Positions 39,758 through 49,050 of a stretch of DNA of 64,000 nt are shown piece after piece. The DNA lies in contig NZ_KB291681.1 in NCBI RefSeq assembly GCF_000320405.1, positions 1 through 64,000 on the forward strand. Reading direction: 5' to 3'. The notes below the pieces were generated by a model. It saw only the letters and a program-made list of their open reading frames with translations, was not told the DNA's origin and searched no databases. The stretch comes from Clostridium celatum DSM 1785 (GTDB lineage Bacteria; Bacillota; Clostridia; Clostridiales; Clostridiaceae). The position numbers and the translations under genes were made by a program. Within the stretch, counting starts at the first letter, position 1. Every line of letters starts with the position of its first letter.

Positions 39758-39801
39758 ATTTAAATATAGACATCGTAAATTTACGATGTCTATATTTAAA
39801 T
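39758..39801. repeat. Perfect 44-bp palindrome
   Basis: Positions 39758-39779 and 39780-39801 are exact reverse complements with no spacer (centre CGTAAA/TTTACG). As RNA it would fold to a 20-bp stem with a tetraloop. No T-run follows, so it is either a weak terminator or a processing or protein-binding site between the tail-anchored gene and idi. Confidence 0.7.
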
Positions 39802-39836
39802 ATTGTATATTTATAATAATCTATTAAGGGAGAATA

Positions 39837-40361
39837 TTGTTAGTGAAAGAATTTATTATATGTGTAGATGAAAATGATAAAAAGATAGGTGTAGAAGAAA
39901 AAATAAAAGTTCATAAAGAAGGCATATTACATCGAGCGTTTTCAATTTTTATATTTAATGATAAGAAAGAACTATTATTGCAAAGAAGAGCTTTAGAAAA
40001 GTATCATTCGCCTGGATTGTGGACAAACACCTGCTGTAGTCATCAACGTGAAAATGAAACTTTAAAAGAGGCAGCATTAAGAAGAATTGAAGAAGAAATG
40101 GGATTTAAATGTGAATTGAATGAAAGTTTTGTATTTTCATATAAGGTAAGATTTGATGATGGACTTATAGAAAATGAGATAGATCATGTTTTTATAGGGA
40201 CATATACTGGTAAAATATTTATAAATAAGGATGAAGTTAAAGAATATAAATGGATTACTATAGAAGAGGTAATTAAAGATATTGAATTAAATCCTCAAAA
40301 GTATACGTATTGGTTTAAAGATATAATAAATAAGTATGCTGAAAACATTTTTGCAGTATAG
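39837..40361 (+). CDS. idi: Isopentenyl-diphosphate delta-isomerase, type I
   Basis: The 174-residue Nudix-fold enzyme interconverts IPP and DMAPP. The catalytic cysteine region LWTNTCCSHQR and the Nudix-like helix with EEEMGF are present. The start is taken as TTG at 39837 with AAGGGAGA just upstream; GTG at 39843 is an alternative that removes two residues. Since ispH (MEP pathway, which makes both isomers) is also in the window, this enzyme likely balances the two pools. Confidence 0.88.
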   Translation: MLVKEFIICVDENDKKIGVEEKIKVHKEGILHRAFSIFIFNDKKELLLQRRALEKYHSPGLWTNTCCSHQRENETLKEAALRRIEEEMGFKCELNESFVFSYKVRFDDGLIENEIDHVFIGTYTGKIFINKDEVKEYKWITIEEVIKDIELNPQKYTYWFKDIINKYAENIFAV

Positions 40362-40442
40362 AATAATAGCTTAAATATATATAATATGATATAATTATTA
40401 TCAAAATAAAACAATTTGATAAATAATTTGAGGTGCGATATT

Positions 40443-40772
40443 ATGACAAAAAAACCACAAAAGTATATAGAAGATATTGCTAGATCTTCTGCATATTTTT
40501 CATTTAACAATGGACCAGTAAAGGAATTATTAAATGAAGGAAAGATAACAAAAGAAGAGCTTAAAAATATACAAATATATATGCAAAATCATTTAGCATA
40601 TTTATATACTGTGCTTTTAGAAGAAAATAATTTAAAAAAATTTGATTTAGTAATGAGTACTATGGACAAGTTTTATGTAGATAATAAGGAAGAAGTTATT
40701 ATTCAAGATGATGGCTTTGATAACTTATTTAAGAGTTTATTTACAACACCACAAAACATAAAGATAAAATAA
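40443..40772 (+). CDS. Hypothetical protein
   Basis: The 109-residue soluble protein is of unknown family, starting MTKKPQKYIED after a GAGGTG site that rules out an in-frame TTG at 40416. It is mostly helical, with LLEENNLKKFDLVMSTMDKFY in the middle, and ends in an acidic DDGFDN motif and a short basic tail. It lies 19 bp upstream of the next hypothetical gene, probably one operon. Confidence 0.65.
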   Translation: MTKKPQKYIEDIARSSAYFSFNNGPVKELLNEGKITKEELKNIQIYMQNHLAYLYTVLLEENNLKKFDLVMSTMDKFYVDNKEEVIIQDDGFDNLFKSLFTTPQNIKIK

Positions 40773-40791
40773 TTAATAGGAGTAATAAATT

Positions 40792-41205
40792 ATGTATATA
40801 GCATTTGGAAATAGAGTTATTGATAGTAATGATATAAAAAAAATAATAGAGGAAAATACTGAATTTAAAGTTATAAAGGATATGAGTAAAGGATCCAAAA
40901 GAGAAGATATTGTTGCTTTCAATTTAAGTTTAAGTATTGATGTGTTAAATGAAGAAATAAAAGATGATATGGATATTTCAGAAGCAGATGAAGATACATT
41001 ATTTGAAGAATATATGGCTTTTACAGAAGAATTAGGATTTGAATTAGAAGAATATTTACCAGAAGATTCAATCGTTGATTTTAAAGCGTATAAGTGGGAG
41101 CCTTCGGATAATGATATCAAGGCAGTTATTGTTATTGCTAATGAAGAATTAGGCTTAGGTAAGTTAAAGGATGTTATGAGAAGATTATTAACACAAGTAG
41201 AATAG
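40792..41205 (+). CDS. Hypothetical acidic protein
   Basis: The 137-residue protein starts MYIAFGNRVIDSND behind AGGAGTAAT. It is acidic, with a Asp/Glu-rich centre (~60-100) and a mixed alpha/beta pattern at both ends (KAVIVIANEELG). No membrane segment, no recognised family. A clear terminator follows, so it closes a two-gene unit with the gene at 40443. Confidence 0.65.
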   Translation: MYIAFGNRVIDSNDIKKIIEENTEFKVIKDMSKGSKREDIVAFNLSLSIDVLNEEIKDDMDISEADEDTLFEEYMAFTEELGFELEEYLPEDSIVDFKAYKWEPSDNDIKAVIVIANEELGLGKLKDVMRRLLTQVE

Positions 41206-41209
41206 AAAT

Positions 41210-41247
41210 ATAAAAAGAGTAAACCGAATAAGGTTTACTCTTTTTAT
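41210..41247 (+). terminator. Terminator after the hypothetical acidic protein gene
   Basis: A 16-bp stem (41210-41225 with 41232-41247, core AAAAAGAGTAAACC) with a 6-base loop and a T-rich right arm. Confidence 0.85.
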
Positions 41248-41415
41248 TTTATAAAATTAAAATTTTACTATAAAAAAAGATTAACTTTAAAGAAATAATA
41301 GGAAAATTTAACCAAAAATGATATAATAATGCTAGTGCTTAACTACCACATAATATGAAGTGTCAATCTAGTATAGAATAGAATTTATAGGCTAGAATTA
41401 AATTGAGGTGAATTT

Positions 41416-44400
41416 ATGAGGACAATGGAATTTAATGAAAAAAAATATATTACAAATAATGAAGATGGTATTTATGGAGTTGATTTATGTCCTATATCTA
41501 ATACTATAAGATTTACAGCAAAATGTGATGGAATAATATATGCATATGTTGTAGGTGATTTTAATAATTGGAAAAAATCAGATAAATATAAATTAGGATG
41601 GCAAGTTGATGTAAATGATGGAATATTAAAAATGATGAAGGAAATTAAATTTGATAATGGACTTAAAAATGGAGAATATCGATATAAATATATATTAATA
41701 GATTGTAATGGAAATGAACATTGGATAGATTCAGAAAATGGAGAGAAAAATAGTTTTAGTTTTGTATGGAAAAATGTAAATGATGTATTAAAGATATATA
41801 CATCGAATAATGTAGTTACAAAATTTTCACCTATAGAACTAGTTGCAATAGCTATAGGATTATATGGAAAGGTTTCTTTTCCGGAGATAGTTTGGTCATT
41901 GCAGAATGAAGTTAAAGGAATCTATATAAAAAATGGTTATTTGTTTGTAGATAATACTGTAAATGAAGGGGAAGAAATAATTGTAAATGCACATACAAAA
42001 GATAAAAGATTATTTACAAGCAAGAAAATAATTGCTTCTAAGAAAGATTATCAAGGAACCTTAGTACATTTTTATATAGAGGATAATAATTATCAAGGAA
42101 ATGATTTTATATGGAATGTATGGAGTTATGGCAAAAATAATAATGGAAAAGAATTTAACTTTGACATAAATACAGATTTTGGAGTTGCTGTATATGCTCC
42201 TAATGAAAATATAATTATTAGAAAAAAACGATGGGGAAGTGACTGGGTAAATTATTGGGAAGAGCAAACTAATTCATTTGATTTAAGTAGCAACAATAAA
42301 AATATATATATAATTGCTGGAGATGGGAGATATTATGACTCATTAAAAGATGCAATAATCATAAGTTTAACAAATATAAAGTATGCTGTAATGGATGATA
42401 AAGAAAAAATAAAAGTACATTTAACTTCCGAGCCTTTCATAGGAATTGGATTTGATTTATATATTAACAATAAAAAAGTTGAAGATATAACATTTATAAC
42501 TCATGGGAAAGAAGTTGTAATTACAAATTTACCAGATGATATAAAAGCTAATGATTTAGTAGTTGTAACAACATCAAATATGTATAATCCTTGTATTGTT
42601 AGAATGGGAAAATATTTGGATAAATTTTATTATTATAAAGATGACTTAGGCGTTACTTTTAATGGAGATAAAGTATCATTCAAGTTATGGGCTCCTATCT
42701 CAAAAAAGGTAGAGTTACTTTTATATAAGGAGTGGAATGATAAAATAGGAGAAGAGTATGAAACTTTTACTATGGGCTATTTAAGTAAAAGTGGTGTATA
42801 TGAAATTGTATTAAATAGATCAGATGTAGAGAATATGTATTATTTATATAAACTTTCATTTAATGAAGTTAATAGTAACGGAGAAATAGATGATAGAATA
42901 ACTTATGTCGTTGATCCATATGCGTATTCTGTAGGGGTCAATGGTGACAAGGGGTTTGTGTTAGATATAAATGATACTATAGCAAAACCTTATGGGTGGA
43001 AAAATGATGTTAGTCCTAAAATTAAAAGCAAAGATGATGCTATATTATATGAAATGCATATAAGGGATTTTACAATTGATAATACTTCAGGTGTATCTAA
43101 TGCATTGAAGGGTACATTTTTAGGCGCAGTACAGGAGAATACTTATTATGAGGATAAAAAAAATAATAAAATTGTAAAAACGGGTATTGATCATCTTGTA
43201 GAGCTTGGAATAACACATGTTCATTTGTTACCAGTATTTGATTTTGGATCTGTAGATGAACGTTTTCCTAACTCTAATAATAGAAATTGGGGATATGATC
43301 CTAAAAATTTTAATGTTCCAGAAGGAAGTTACAGTACAAATCCATATAATCCTGTAAATAGAATTATAGAATTCAGAGAAATGATATTTAAATTTCATAA
43401 TAAAGGAATTAGGGTAGTTATGGATATGGTTTACAATCATATGATGAGTACTTTAAATATGGATAATATAGTGCCCGGATATTATTTTAGAACTGATTAT
43501 TTAGGAAGATATACTAACGGTTCTGGATGTGGAAATGAAATGTGTACAGAAAGACCAATGGTTAGAAAGTTTATAGTAGATTCATGTATGCATTGGATTA
43601 AAGATTATCATATAGATGGAATTAGGTTTGATTTAATGGAATTGATAGATATTGATACTGTTAAAGAAATAGTTAGCAAATCTAATAAATATGATAAAAA
43701 CTTTTTAGTATATGGAGAACCATGGAAGGGTGGAAATTCACCTATAAAAAATGGAACGTATAAAGGATCACAAAAAAATCAAAATTTTTCTATATTTAAT
43801 GATACTTTTAGAGATGCAATAAGAGGAAATAATGATCCTTCTAAAGGATATATTAATGGAAATCAATATAATTCAACAATAAATTGGAGTATTATAGAAG
43901 GATTAAAGGGATCTGTATACACAATAACAAGTAAACCGAATGAAAGCATTAATTATATTGATGCTCATGATAATTATACTATTTGGGATCAAATCGAGAA
44001 GAGTCAAAACTACAATGTGGTAAATGGTAATTATAGAAAAAATATACCAGCAGATTCTTTTGATAGCATGTTTGTAAGACAAAATTTATTAGGTATAGGT
44101 ATTTTAATGACAGCACAAGGTATACCTTTTATTCAGGAAGGATCTGAAATTTTAAGAACAAAACAAGGAGATCATAACAGCTATAAAAGTGATGATTTTA
44201 TTAATGCTATAAAATGGAGTGATAAAATAAAATATATTCAGGTGTTTAATTATTATAAGGGGCTTATAGAAATAAGAAAGGAATTACCATTCTTTAAAAT
44301 AGGTGATTCTGAAATAATTAAAAAAAATATCAATTTTAAATTTGCAAATAATGATGAAACTAGTGGAGTGATAATTTCACATATAGATTTAGGTAAATTA

Positions 44401-44610
44401 GGACAATGTTTAGTAATATATAATGGAACAAGTATAGATAGTTATGATGTAAATAATGATGCTCCTAAATCAACGCTAGGATATTGGACTGTTTTAGCAG
44501 ATGATAAAAATGCATATAAAAATGGTTTATATACCGTTGCCAATAATTGTATTCCTAAATTAAGGTCATTTTCATTTATGATTTTATGTAGCGGGATTAA
44601 TAGAATATGA
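41416..44610 (+). CDS. pulA: Type I pullulanase-like glycoside hydrolase (GH13)
   Basis: The 1064-residue protein cleaves alpha-1,6 branches in glycogen-like glucans by family inference. An N-terminal glycogen-binding-like module (~25-125, YAYVVGDFNNW) and further beta domains precede a CBM48-type module (~405-520, VSFKLWAPISKKVELLLY). The GH13 barrel (~540-980) has VYNHM, the nucleophile Asp739 (GIRFDLME), acid/base Glu768 (YGEPW) and Asp852 (DAHDN). There is no signal peptide, so it is probably intracellular. GAGGTG fixes the start. Confidence 0.9.
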   Translation: MRTMEFNEKKYITNNEDGIYGVDLCPISNTIRFTAKCDGIIYAYVVGDFNNWKKSDKYKLGWQVDVNDGILKMMKEIKFDNGLKNGEYRYKYILIDCNGNEHWIDSENGEKNSFSFVWKNVNDVLKIYTSNNVVTKFSPIELVAIAIGLYGKVSFPEIVWSLQNEVKGIYIKNGYLFVDNTVNEGEEIIVNAHTKDKRLFTSKKIIASKKDYQGTLVHFYIEDNNYQGNDFIWNVWSYGKNNNGKEFNFDINTDFGVAVYAPNENIIIRKKRWGSDWVNYWEEQTNSFDLSSNNKNIYIIAGDGRYYDSLKDAIIISLTNIKYAVMDDKEKIKVHLTSEPFIGIGFDLYINNKKVEDITFITHGKEVVITNLPDDIKANDLVVVTTSNMYNPCIVRMGKYLDKFYYYKDDLGVTFNGDKVSFKLWAPISKKVELLLYKEWNDKIGEEYETFTMGYLSKSGVYEIVLNRSDVENMYYLYKLSFNEVNSNGEIDDRITYVVDPYAYSVGVNGDKGFVLDINDTIAKPYGWKNDVSPKIKSKDDAILYEMHIRDFTIDNTSGVSNALKGTFLGAVQENTYYEDKKNNKIVKTGIDHLVELGITHVHLLPVFDFGSVDERFPNSNNRNWGYDPKNFNVPEGSYSTNPYNPVNRIIEFREMIFKFHNKGIRVVMDMVYNHMMSTLNMDNIVPGYYFRTDYLGRYTNGSGCGNEMCTERPMVRKFIVDSCMHWIKDYHIDGIRFDLMELIDIDTVKEIVSKSNKYDKNFLVYGEPWKGGNSPIKNGTYKGSQKNQNFSIFNDTFRDAIRGNNDPSKGYINGNQYNSTINWSIIEGLKGSVYTITSKPNESINYIDAHDNYTIWDQIEKSQNYNVVNGNYRKNIPADSFDSMFVRQNLLGIGILMTAQGIPFIQEGSEILRTKQGDHNSYKSDDFINAIKWSDKIKYIQVFNYYKGLIEIRKELPFFKIGDSEIIKKNINFKFANNDETSGVIISHIDLGKLGQCLVIYNGTSIDSYDVNNDAPKSTLGYWTVLADDKNAYKNGLYTVANNCIPKLRSFSFMILCSGINRI

Positions 44611-44766
44611 GAATTTGTATAAAAATTCTAGTATATTTAGTTCTATAAAAAATTAGTAGAGCTAAGTTTACTGGAATTTTTTACTTTGATAGTAGTTTTT
44701 TAAGCTGAATAAATAGTATTAAATAAACAGAAAATATAAATACATAGATTAGAAAGGGTGTATGCT

Positions 44767-45729
44767 ATGGATAATAATACGAAACCGATTTTGGTTGTTA
44801 GCAAATGTTTAGGCTTTGATAAGTGTAGATATGATGGAAGTATGATAGAAAATGAATTTATAGAAAAACTAAAAAAGTATGTTGAAATAATTCCGTTTTG
44901 TCCAGAGGTTCAGTGTGGTTTAAGCATTCCAAGAGATACGCTCAGAATAGTTGAATTAGATGAAAAAAAAGAATTAATACAACTTAAAACTGAAAGAAAT
45001 TTAACTAATGAAATAATAAATAGCTCTGAAAAGTTTTTAAGTGATTTAAAAGAAATAGATGGATTTATATTAAAATGTAAATCACCTTCATGCGGAGTAA
45101 AAGATGCTAAAATTTATTCTAGCATTGAAAAAGGTAGTGCAGTAAAAAAAGGAAAAGGATTTTTTTCTGAAAAGGTAATTGAACATTTCCCATATTTACC
45201 CTTAGAAGATGAGGGAAGATTAAATAATTTTAAAATAAGAGAACATTTTTTATCAAGAATTTTTATATTAGCGGATTTTAGAAAAGCAAAGCTCACACTA
45301 AATTTTGATGAACTAAGGAAATTCCATATAAAAAATACAATGTTATTTATAGCGTATAATCATAAATATTCTAAGATATTAGATTCTTTAATTTTTAATG
45401 AACCCGATAATTTAGAAACTGTTTTTAAAGAATATGAATTTAATTTACATAGATTGCTACAAAGGGCACCGAGATATACATCTAATATAAATGTTATATT
45501 AAAGGCAGTAGAACAATTTAAAGATAAAATTACAGATGAAGAAATGCAATTTATTTGGAATACAATAGATAAATATAGAAATGGATATATTCCTTTTTCT
45601 GTTCTATTGTATTTAGTTAAGGGATATATAATAAGATTTGAATTAGATAATTTATTAAATCAAACATTTTTTATGCCTTATCCAGAAGAATTAATATTAT
45701 TAAATGATTCAGAAAATATAATTAATTAA
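44767..45729 (+). CDS. DUF523-DUF1722 (YbgA-like) protein
   Basis: The 320-residue fusion has an N-terminal DUF523 domain (~1-150) with conserved cysteines (SKCLGFDKCRYDG, FCPEVQCGLSIPR, KSPSCGV) and a C-terminal DUF1722 domain (~190-310, LRKFHIKNTMLFIAYNH). E. coli YbgA has this combination next to photolyase; no photolyase is seen here. Start ATG at 44767 suits AGAAAGGG better than the GTG at 44758 that overlaps it. It is a single gene with its own terminator. Confidence 0.83.
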   Translation: MDNNTKPILVVSKCLGFDKCRYDGSMIENEFIEKLKKYVEIIPFCPEVQCGLSIPRDTLRIVELDEKKELIQLKTERNLTNEIINSSEKFLSDLKEIDGFILKCKSPSCGVKDAKIYSSIEKGSAVKKGKGFFSEKVIEHFPYLPLEDEGRLNNFKIREHFLSRIFILADFRKAKLTLNFDELRKFHIKNTMLFIAYNHKYSKILDSLIFNEPDNLETVFKEYEFNLHRLLQRAPRYTSNINVILKAVEQFKDKITDEEMQFIWNTIDKYRNGYIPFSVLLYLVKGYIIRFELDNLLNQTFFMPYPEELILLNDSENIIN

Positions 45730-45773
45730 AAGTAGAGAAAATATATTCTAATGAAAATAAGTAATCCATATTT

Positions 45774-45805
45774 AAAGGTATCAGCTGTATGATACCTTTT
45801 TTTAA
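45774..45805 (+). terminator. Terminator of the DUF523-DUF1722 gene
   Basis: A 10-bp stem AAAGGTATCA/TGATACCTTT with a 6-base loop, followed by T7. Confidence 0.85.
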
Positions 45806-45871
45806 ATAAATAAATAATTTCAAATGATATATCATATAGTATTCTGTGAAGTAATTTTAAGGAGAAATCAT

Positions 45872-46684
45872 TTGAGAGCAAAAAAAGCATTAAAAACTTT
45901 TATTTTTTGGGTAAGCATGGCTATTATAGTAAACCTAGGTATTATTATGGTATTTGGAAAACAACATGCATTAGAATTTTTAAGTGGATATATAGTTGAA
46001 TTAAGTTTGAGTGTAGATAATTTATTTCTTTTTTTAATGATATTTACTACATTTAATATTAAATTAAAATATCAAAAGCGTGTATTAACTTATGGAATAA
46101 TAGGTGCAATAATATTAAGATTTATATTTATTTGGGTAGGGGTTGTAATTGTAAATAAATTTCATTGGATATTATATATATTTAGTTTCTTTTTATTTGC
46201 AAGTGGTTTAAAAATATTTTTTTCTTCAGAAGAGGTAACAGATTTTAAGGAAAGTCGCTTATTAAAAATATTAAGCAAAATAATACCTGTTAGCGAAGAA
46301 TTACACAACGAAAAGTTTTTTGTAAAAGAAGGAAATATTATTTTAGCTACACCTTTATTTTTAATTTTAGTTTTAATTGAGAGTTCAGATATATTATTTG
46401 CATTAGATTCAATACCTGCAATATTTTCAATTACAACTAATCCATATATAGTTTATTCATCTAATATATTTGCAATTTTAGGGCTAAGAAGCTTATATTT
46501 TGTTTTAGCAAAGTTAAATACTATGTTTTACTATATAAAATATGGAGTAGGATTTATTTTAATTTTTACTGGAATTAAGTTATTTCTAGGATTCTTTAGT
46601 ATTACTATATCAACATCTGTTTCTTTGCTAGTTATACTTATAATTTTATTAATTTGTGTGCTCATTTCTCTTATGAAAGAATAG
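45872..46684 (+). CDS. TerC-family membrane protein
   Basis: The 270-residue integral membrane protein with about seven to nine helices belongs to the TerC family. It shows SVDNLFLFLMIF early, and the second conserved acidic region LVLIESSDILFALDSIPAIF. Family members handle Mn2+ export or assist metalation of exported proteins. Start is TTG at 45872 with AAGGAG 7 bp upstream; the frame is open further left but without a site. It is preceded by a terminator and stands alone. Confidence 0.85.
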   Translation: MRAKKALKTFIFWVSMAIIVNLGIIMVFGKQHALEFLSGYIVELSLSVDNLFLFLMIFTTFNIKLKYQKRVLTYGIIGAIILRFIFIWVGVVIVNKFHWILYIFSFFLFASGLKIFFSSEEVTDFKESRLLKILSKIIPVSEELHNEKFFVKEGNIILATPLFLILVLIESSDILFALDSIPAIFSITTNPYIVYSSNIFAILGLRSLYFVLAKLNTMFYYIKYGVGFILIFTGIKLFLGFFSITISTSVSLLVILIILLICVLISLMKE

Positions 46685-46803
46685 TTTGATATAGTGGAAA
46701 ATTTAATAAAGCATATAAAAAGCTAATATTATTTTGAACCTTAATAGAATAATATAATAGTGAAATATTACTTTATTAATATTAACAGTCTAAGAAAGGG
46801 GTA

Positions 46804-47760
46804 ATGTCTTTGTTAGATTCTTTAGATTTATTAATTTATCTTGATGAAGTATTAACTAAAAATTTAAATTCTTTAATAATAAACGGCTACATAGAAAAAC
46901 GTACATCTAAATGGATTGAGGATAGGACATTAACAGCTAGAAATCATATGGAAGAGAGAGAGCAAAATTACGGAGAAGATAGATCTATTTATGATGAACG
47001 TGATGGATACAAAGGTAAAAACAATACAGAGGTTGATACTATTACAAAGTCATTTGAAAATGATAATTCTCTTGAAGGAAGAAGATTTGTAAGAAGAGAG
47101 GAAGAATTAACGAGAATATATACAACATTTGAAATACATCAACAGCTAATAAGTGGATTAAATAATGCAAATTTAATAAAGGAAATAAGTGGTGATTTTT
47201 CTGATAATACAGATATTAAGGTTGGAGATTATGTGCAAATAAGCGGAGAAATTTCATCAGATTCAATGGTTTCATATATAGATACTTTTTCAAATATATT
47301 AAGTAGTATAGGAAGTGATAATTTAAATTCATATATAAATAGCACTCAAAGTTTAAATTCAAATTTAGGTTTGAATTATAATTCATTATTAGGACAAGTA
47401 AATTATTTAAAAGATTTATTAACTAGCAATAATAGCCAAGATATGATTGTAAATTGCGGAAATAGCAGTGTAGTTTTACCAGTAAATAATGATAATTTTT
47501 TAAGTTCCTATGGTAGCATATATGATAAGATGGAGTGTACTTGTAAAGTTATTGGGAAAGTGATAAGAGTATGTGATGAAAATCAATGCATTCATTTGTT
47601 AAGAAAAACTGGTCAAGCTCAATTTTATGAATCATTATTGAATTCATATACTCCATTAAAACAAATTTTAAATGACAAAGGAATATTTTTACCAAATGAA
47701 CCCAAGTGTAAAGTTGAAGGGAAATCATTATTAGTTATACCTATAAGTTTGTTTATATAA
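46804..47760 (+). CDS. Hypothetical protein, perhaps DUF6414-like
   Basis: The 318-residue soluble protein starts MSLLDSLDLLIYLDEVL, continues with a long charged stretch rich in Arg/Glu (~35-105), then a beta-rich part (GDYVQISGEISSDSMVSYIDTF) and a Ser/Asn-rich middle. YLDE near the start and the DYVQISG segment recall DUF6414 proteins, but I cannot confirm that. No membrane segment. It starts behind AAAGGGG and converges on the esterase gene across a nested inverted repeat. Confidence 0.55.
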   Translation: MSLLDSLDLLIYLDEVLTKNLNSLIINGYIEKRTSKWIEDRTLTARNHMEEREQNYGEDRSIYDERDGYKGKNNTEVDTITKSFENDNSLEGRRFVRREEELTRIYTTFEIHQQLISGLNNANLIKEISGDFSDNTDIKVGDYVQISGEISSDSMVSYIDTFSNILSSIGSDNLNSYINSTQSLNSNLGLNYNSLLGQVNYLKDLLTSNNSQDMIVNCGNSSVVLPVNNDNFLSSYGSIYDKMECTCKVIGKVIRVCDENQCIHLLRKTGQAQFYESLLNSYTPLKQILNDKGIFLPNEPKCKVEGKSLLVIPISLFI

Positions 47761-47818
47761 ATTTTATATTAATAAAATATTGATATAAGAAATAGGAATG
47801 ATTATTAATTTATTATTG

Positions 47819-47900
47819 AGTTAAGAGTTAATGGAGAAACTATTTATGAAAATTTTTTATAAATTCAGCATAAGTTGAATTTATTTTTTAACTCTTAACT
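47819..47900. repeat. Nested inverted repeats between convergent genes
   Basis: An outer 13-bp inverted repeat (AGTTAAGAGTTAA 47819-47831 with TTAACTCTTAACT 47888-47900) encloses an inner 9-bp hairpin (47859-47867 with 47876-47884, ATAAATTCA/TGAATTTAT). It occupies most of the gap between the genes and may terminate both transcripts; it could also be a small mobile-element remnant. Confidence 0.5.
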
Positions 47901-47933
47901 TAATAACAGTTAAATAGTAATTTTAATAATATA

Positions 47934-48890
47934 TTATTTAGTTTGATCTATAATGTAATCTAATATTGTCATGTATAGATTTAAAGCTTCCTCTTCTGAT
48001 AAATTTTCTAAATAATGCGTACAATCATTAAGTGTGTAAAATTTAAAATCATTTTTATATTCAAGTGCTTTGTTATAAAAATCTATGGAAGTATAGTATG
48101 GAACTATACTATCATTTAAACTATGGATAATTAATGTGTTGGGAAGGTTATAATCTACATAATTAACAGGACTATATAAATTTGATAAATTTTCAAGCTT
48201 CTCAACAGTTAAATTTTTAGTAATTTCAACAGGGCCTTCTGATAAATTAATTTTAGATAAATATGTAGGACCAAATAAATCTATTATATATTTAACTTTA
48301 GAGGGGTAAGATGATAAGCTTAAATCATCAATAAATTCACTATTATCTGAAAATGCTGCAACCATTGAAAGTTGAGCTCCAGCCGATGGAGATATAATAC
48401 CTATATTATTAGTATCGAGGTTATAGACATCACTATTCTTATATACCCAACGAATAGTATCTTTTATATCTGAAATTTGTTTATCTAAAATAATATCATC
48501 CTCAATAAGCTCGTAGGAAGTACTTATTATTGTATAGCCTTCTTCTTGTAACAAATTAATAATTGGATGTATTCCAGAGGGAATAACTTTATCACCATCA
48601 GTCCAACCGTTTCCAAAAACATAAATAATAACAGGAGATGGACTATCGTTATTAACAGAACTATATATATCTAACTTTAAGTTTAAATCATCTCTAGTTT
48701 TATAGACTATATCCTTATAGGTTATATCTACGATTGGATCACTATAGAAATCACTAGATACTGTAGGGAGACTTTTATTTATTTTAATTATTTCAAATAA
48801 AAATTTAAAATAAATAGAATTATGTACTAAGATAAATAATGTTAAAAGTATTGTGCAAAATGATATTGAAAATAAAAGTTTTTTGTTCAT
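47934..48890 (-). CDS. Membrane-anchored alpha/beta hydrolase (esterase-like)
   Basis: The 318-residue protein has an N-terminal hydrophobic helix (~5-24), probably an uncleaved anchor or signal peptide. An alpha/beta-hydrolase fold of the BD-FAE/carboxylesterase kind follows. The oxyanion motif reads VFGNGW in place of HGGGW, the nucleophile elbow is SPSAGA, and Asp (HSLNDSIVPY) and His (NDCTHYL) complete a triad. The substrate is unknown, and the active site should face outward. AGGAGG sets the start. Confidence 0.75.
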   Translation of the reverse strand: MNKKLLFSISFCTILLTLFILVHNSIYFKFLFEIIKINKSLPTVSSDFYSDPIVDITYKDIVYKTRDDLNLKLDIYSSVNNDSPSPVIIYVFGNGWTDGDKVIPSGIHPIINLLQEEGYTIISTSYELIEDDIILDKQISDIKDTIRWVYKNSDVYNLDTNNIGIISPSAGAQLSMVAAFSDNSEFIDDLSLSSYPSKVKYIIDLFGPTYLSKINLSEGPVEITKNLTVEKLENLSNLYSPVNYVDYNLPNTLIIHSLNDSIVPYYTSIDFYNKALEYKNDFKFYTLNDCTHYLENLSEEEALNLYMTILDYIIDQTK

Positions 48891-49050
48891 TATAACCTCC
48901 TATAATATTTGATATTATAGAATTATAACCATATTAGTGATTATTATAATAAATTATAAAATTTATTTGTATAAAATATAGTATTAGATTTTTTTTACGA
49001 ATGATGTTACAATATTTAAGAAAAATATACATATATGGAGGAATGTTTAT

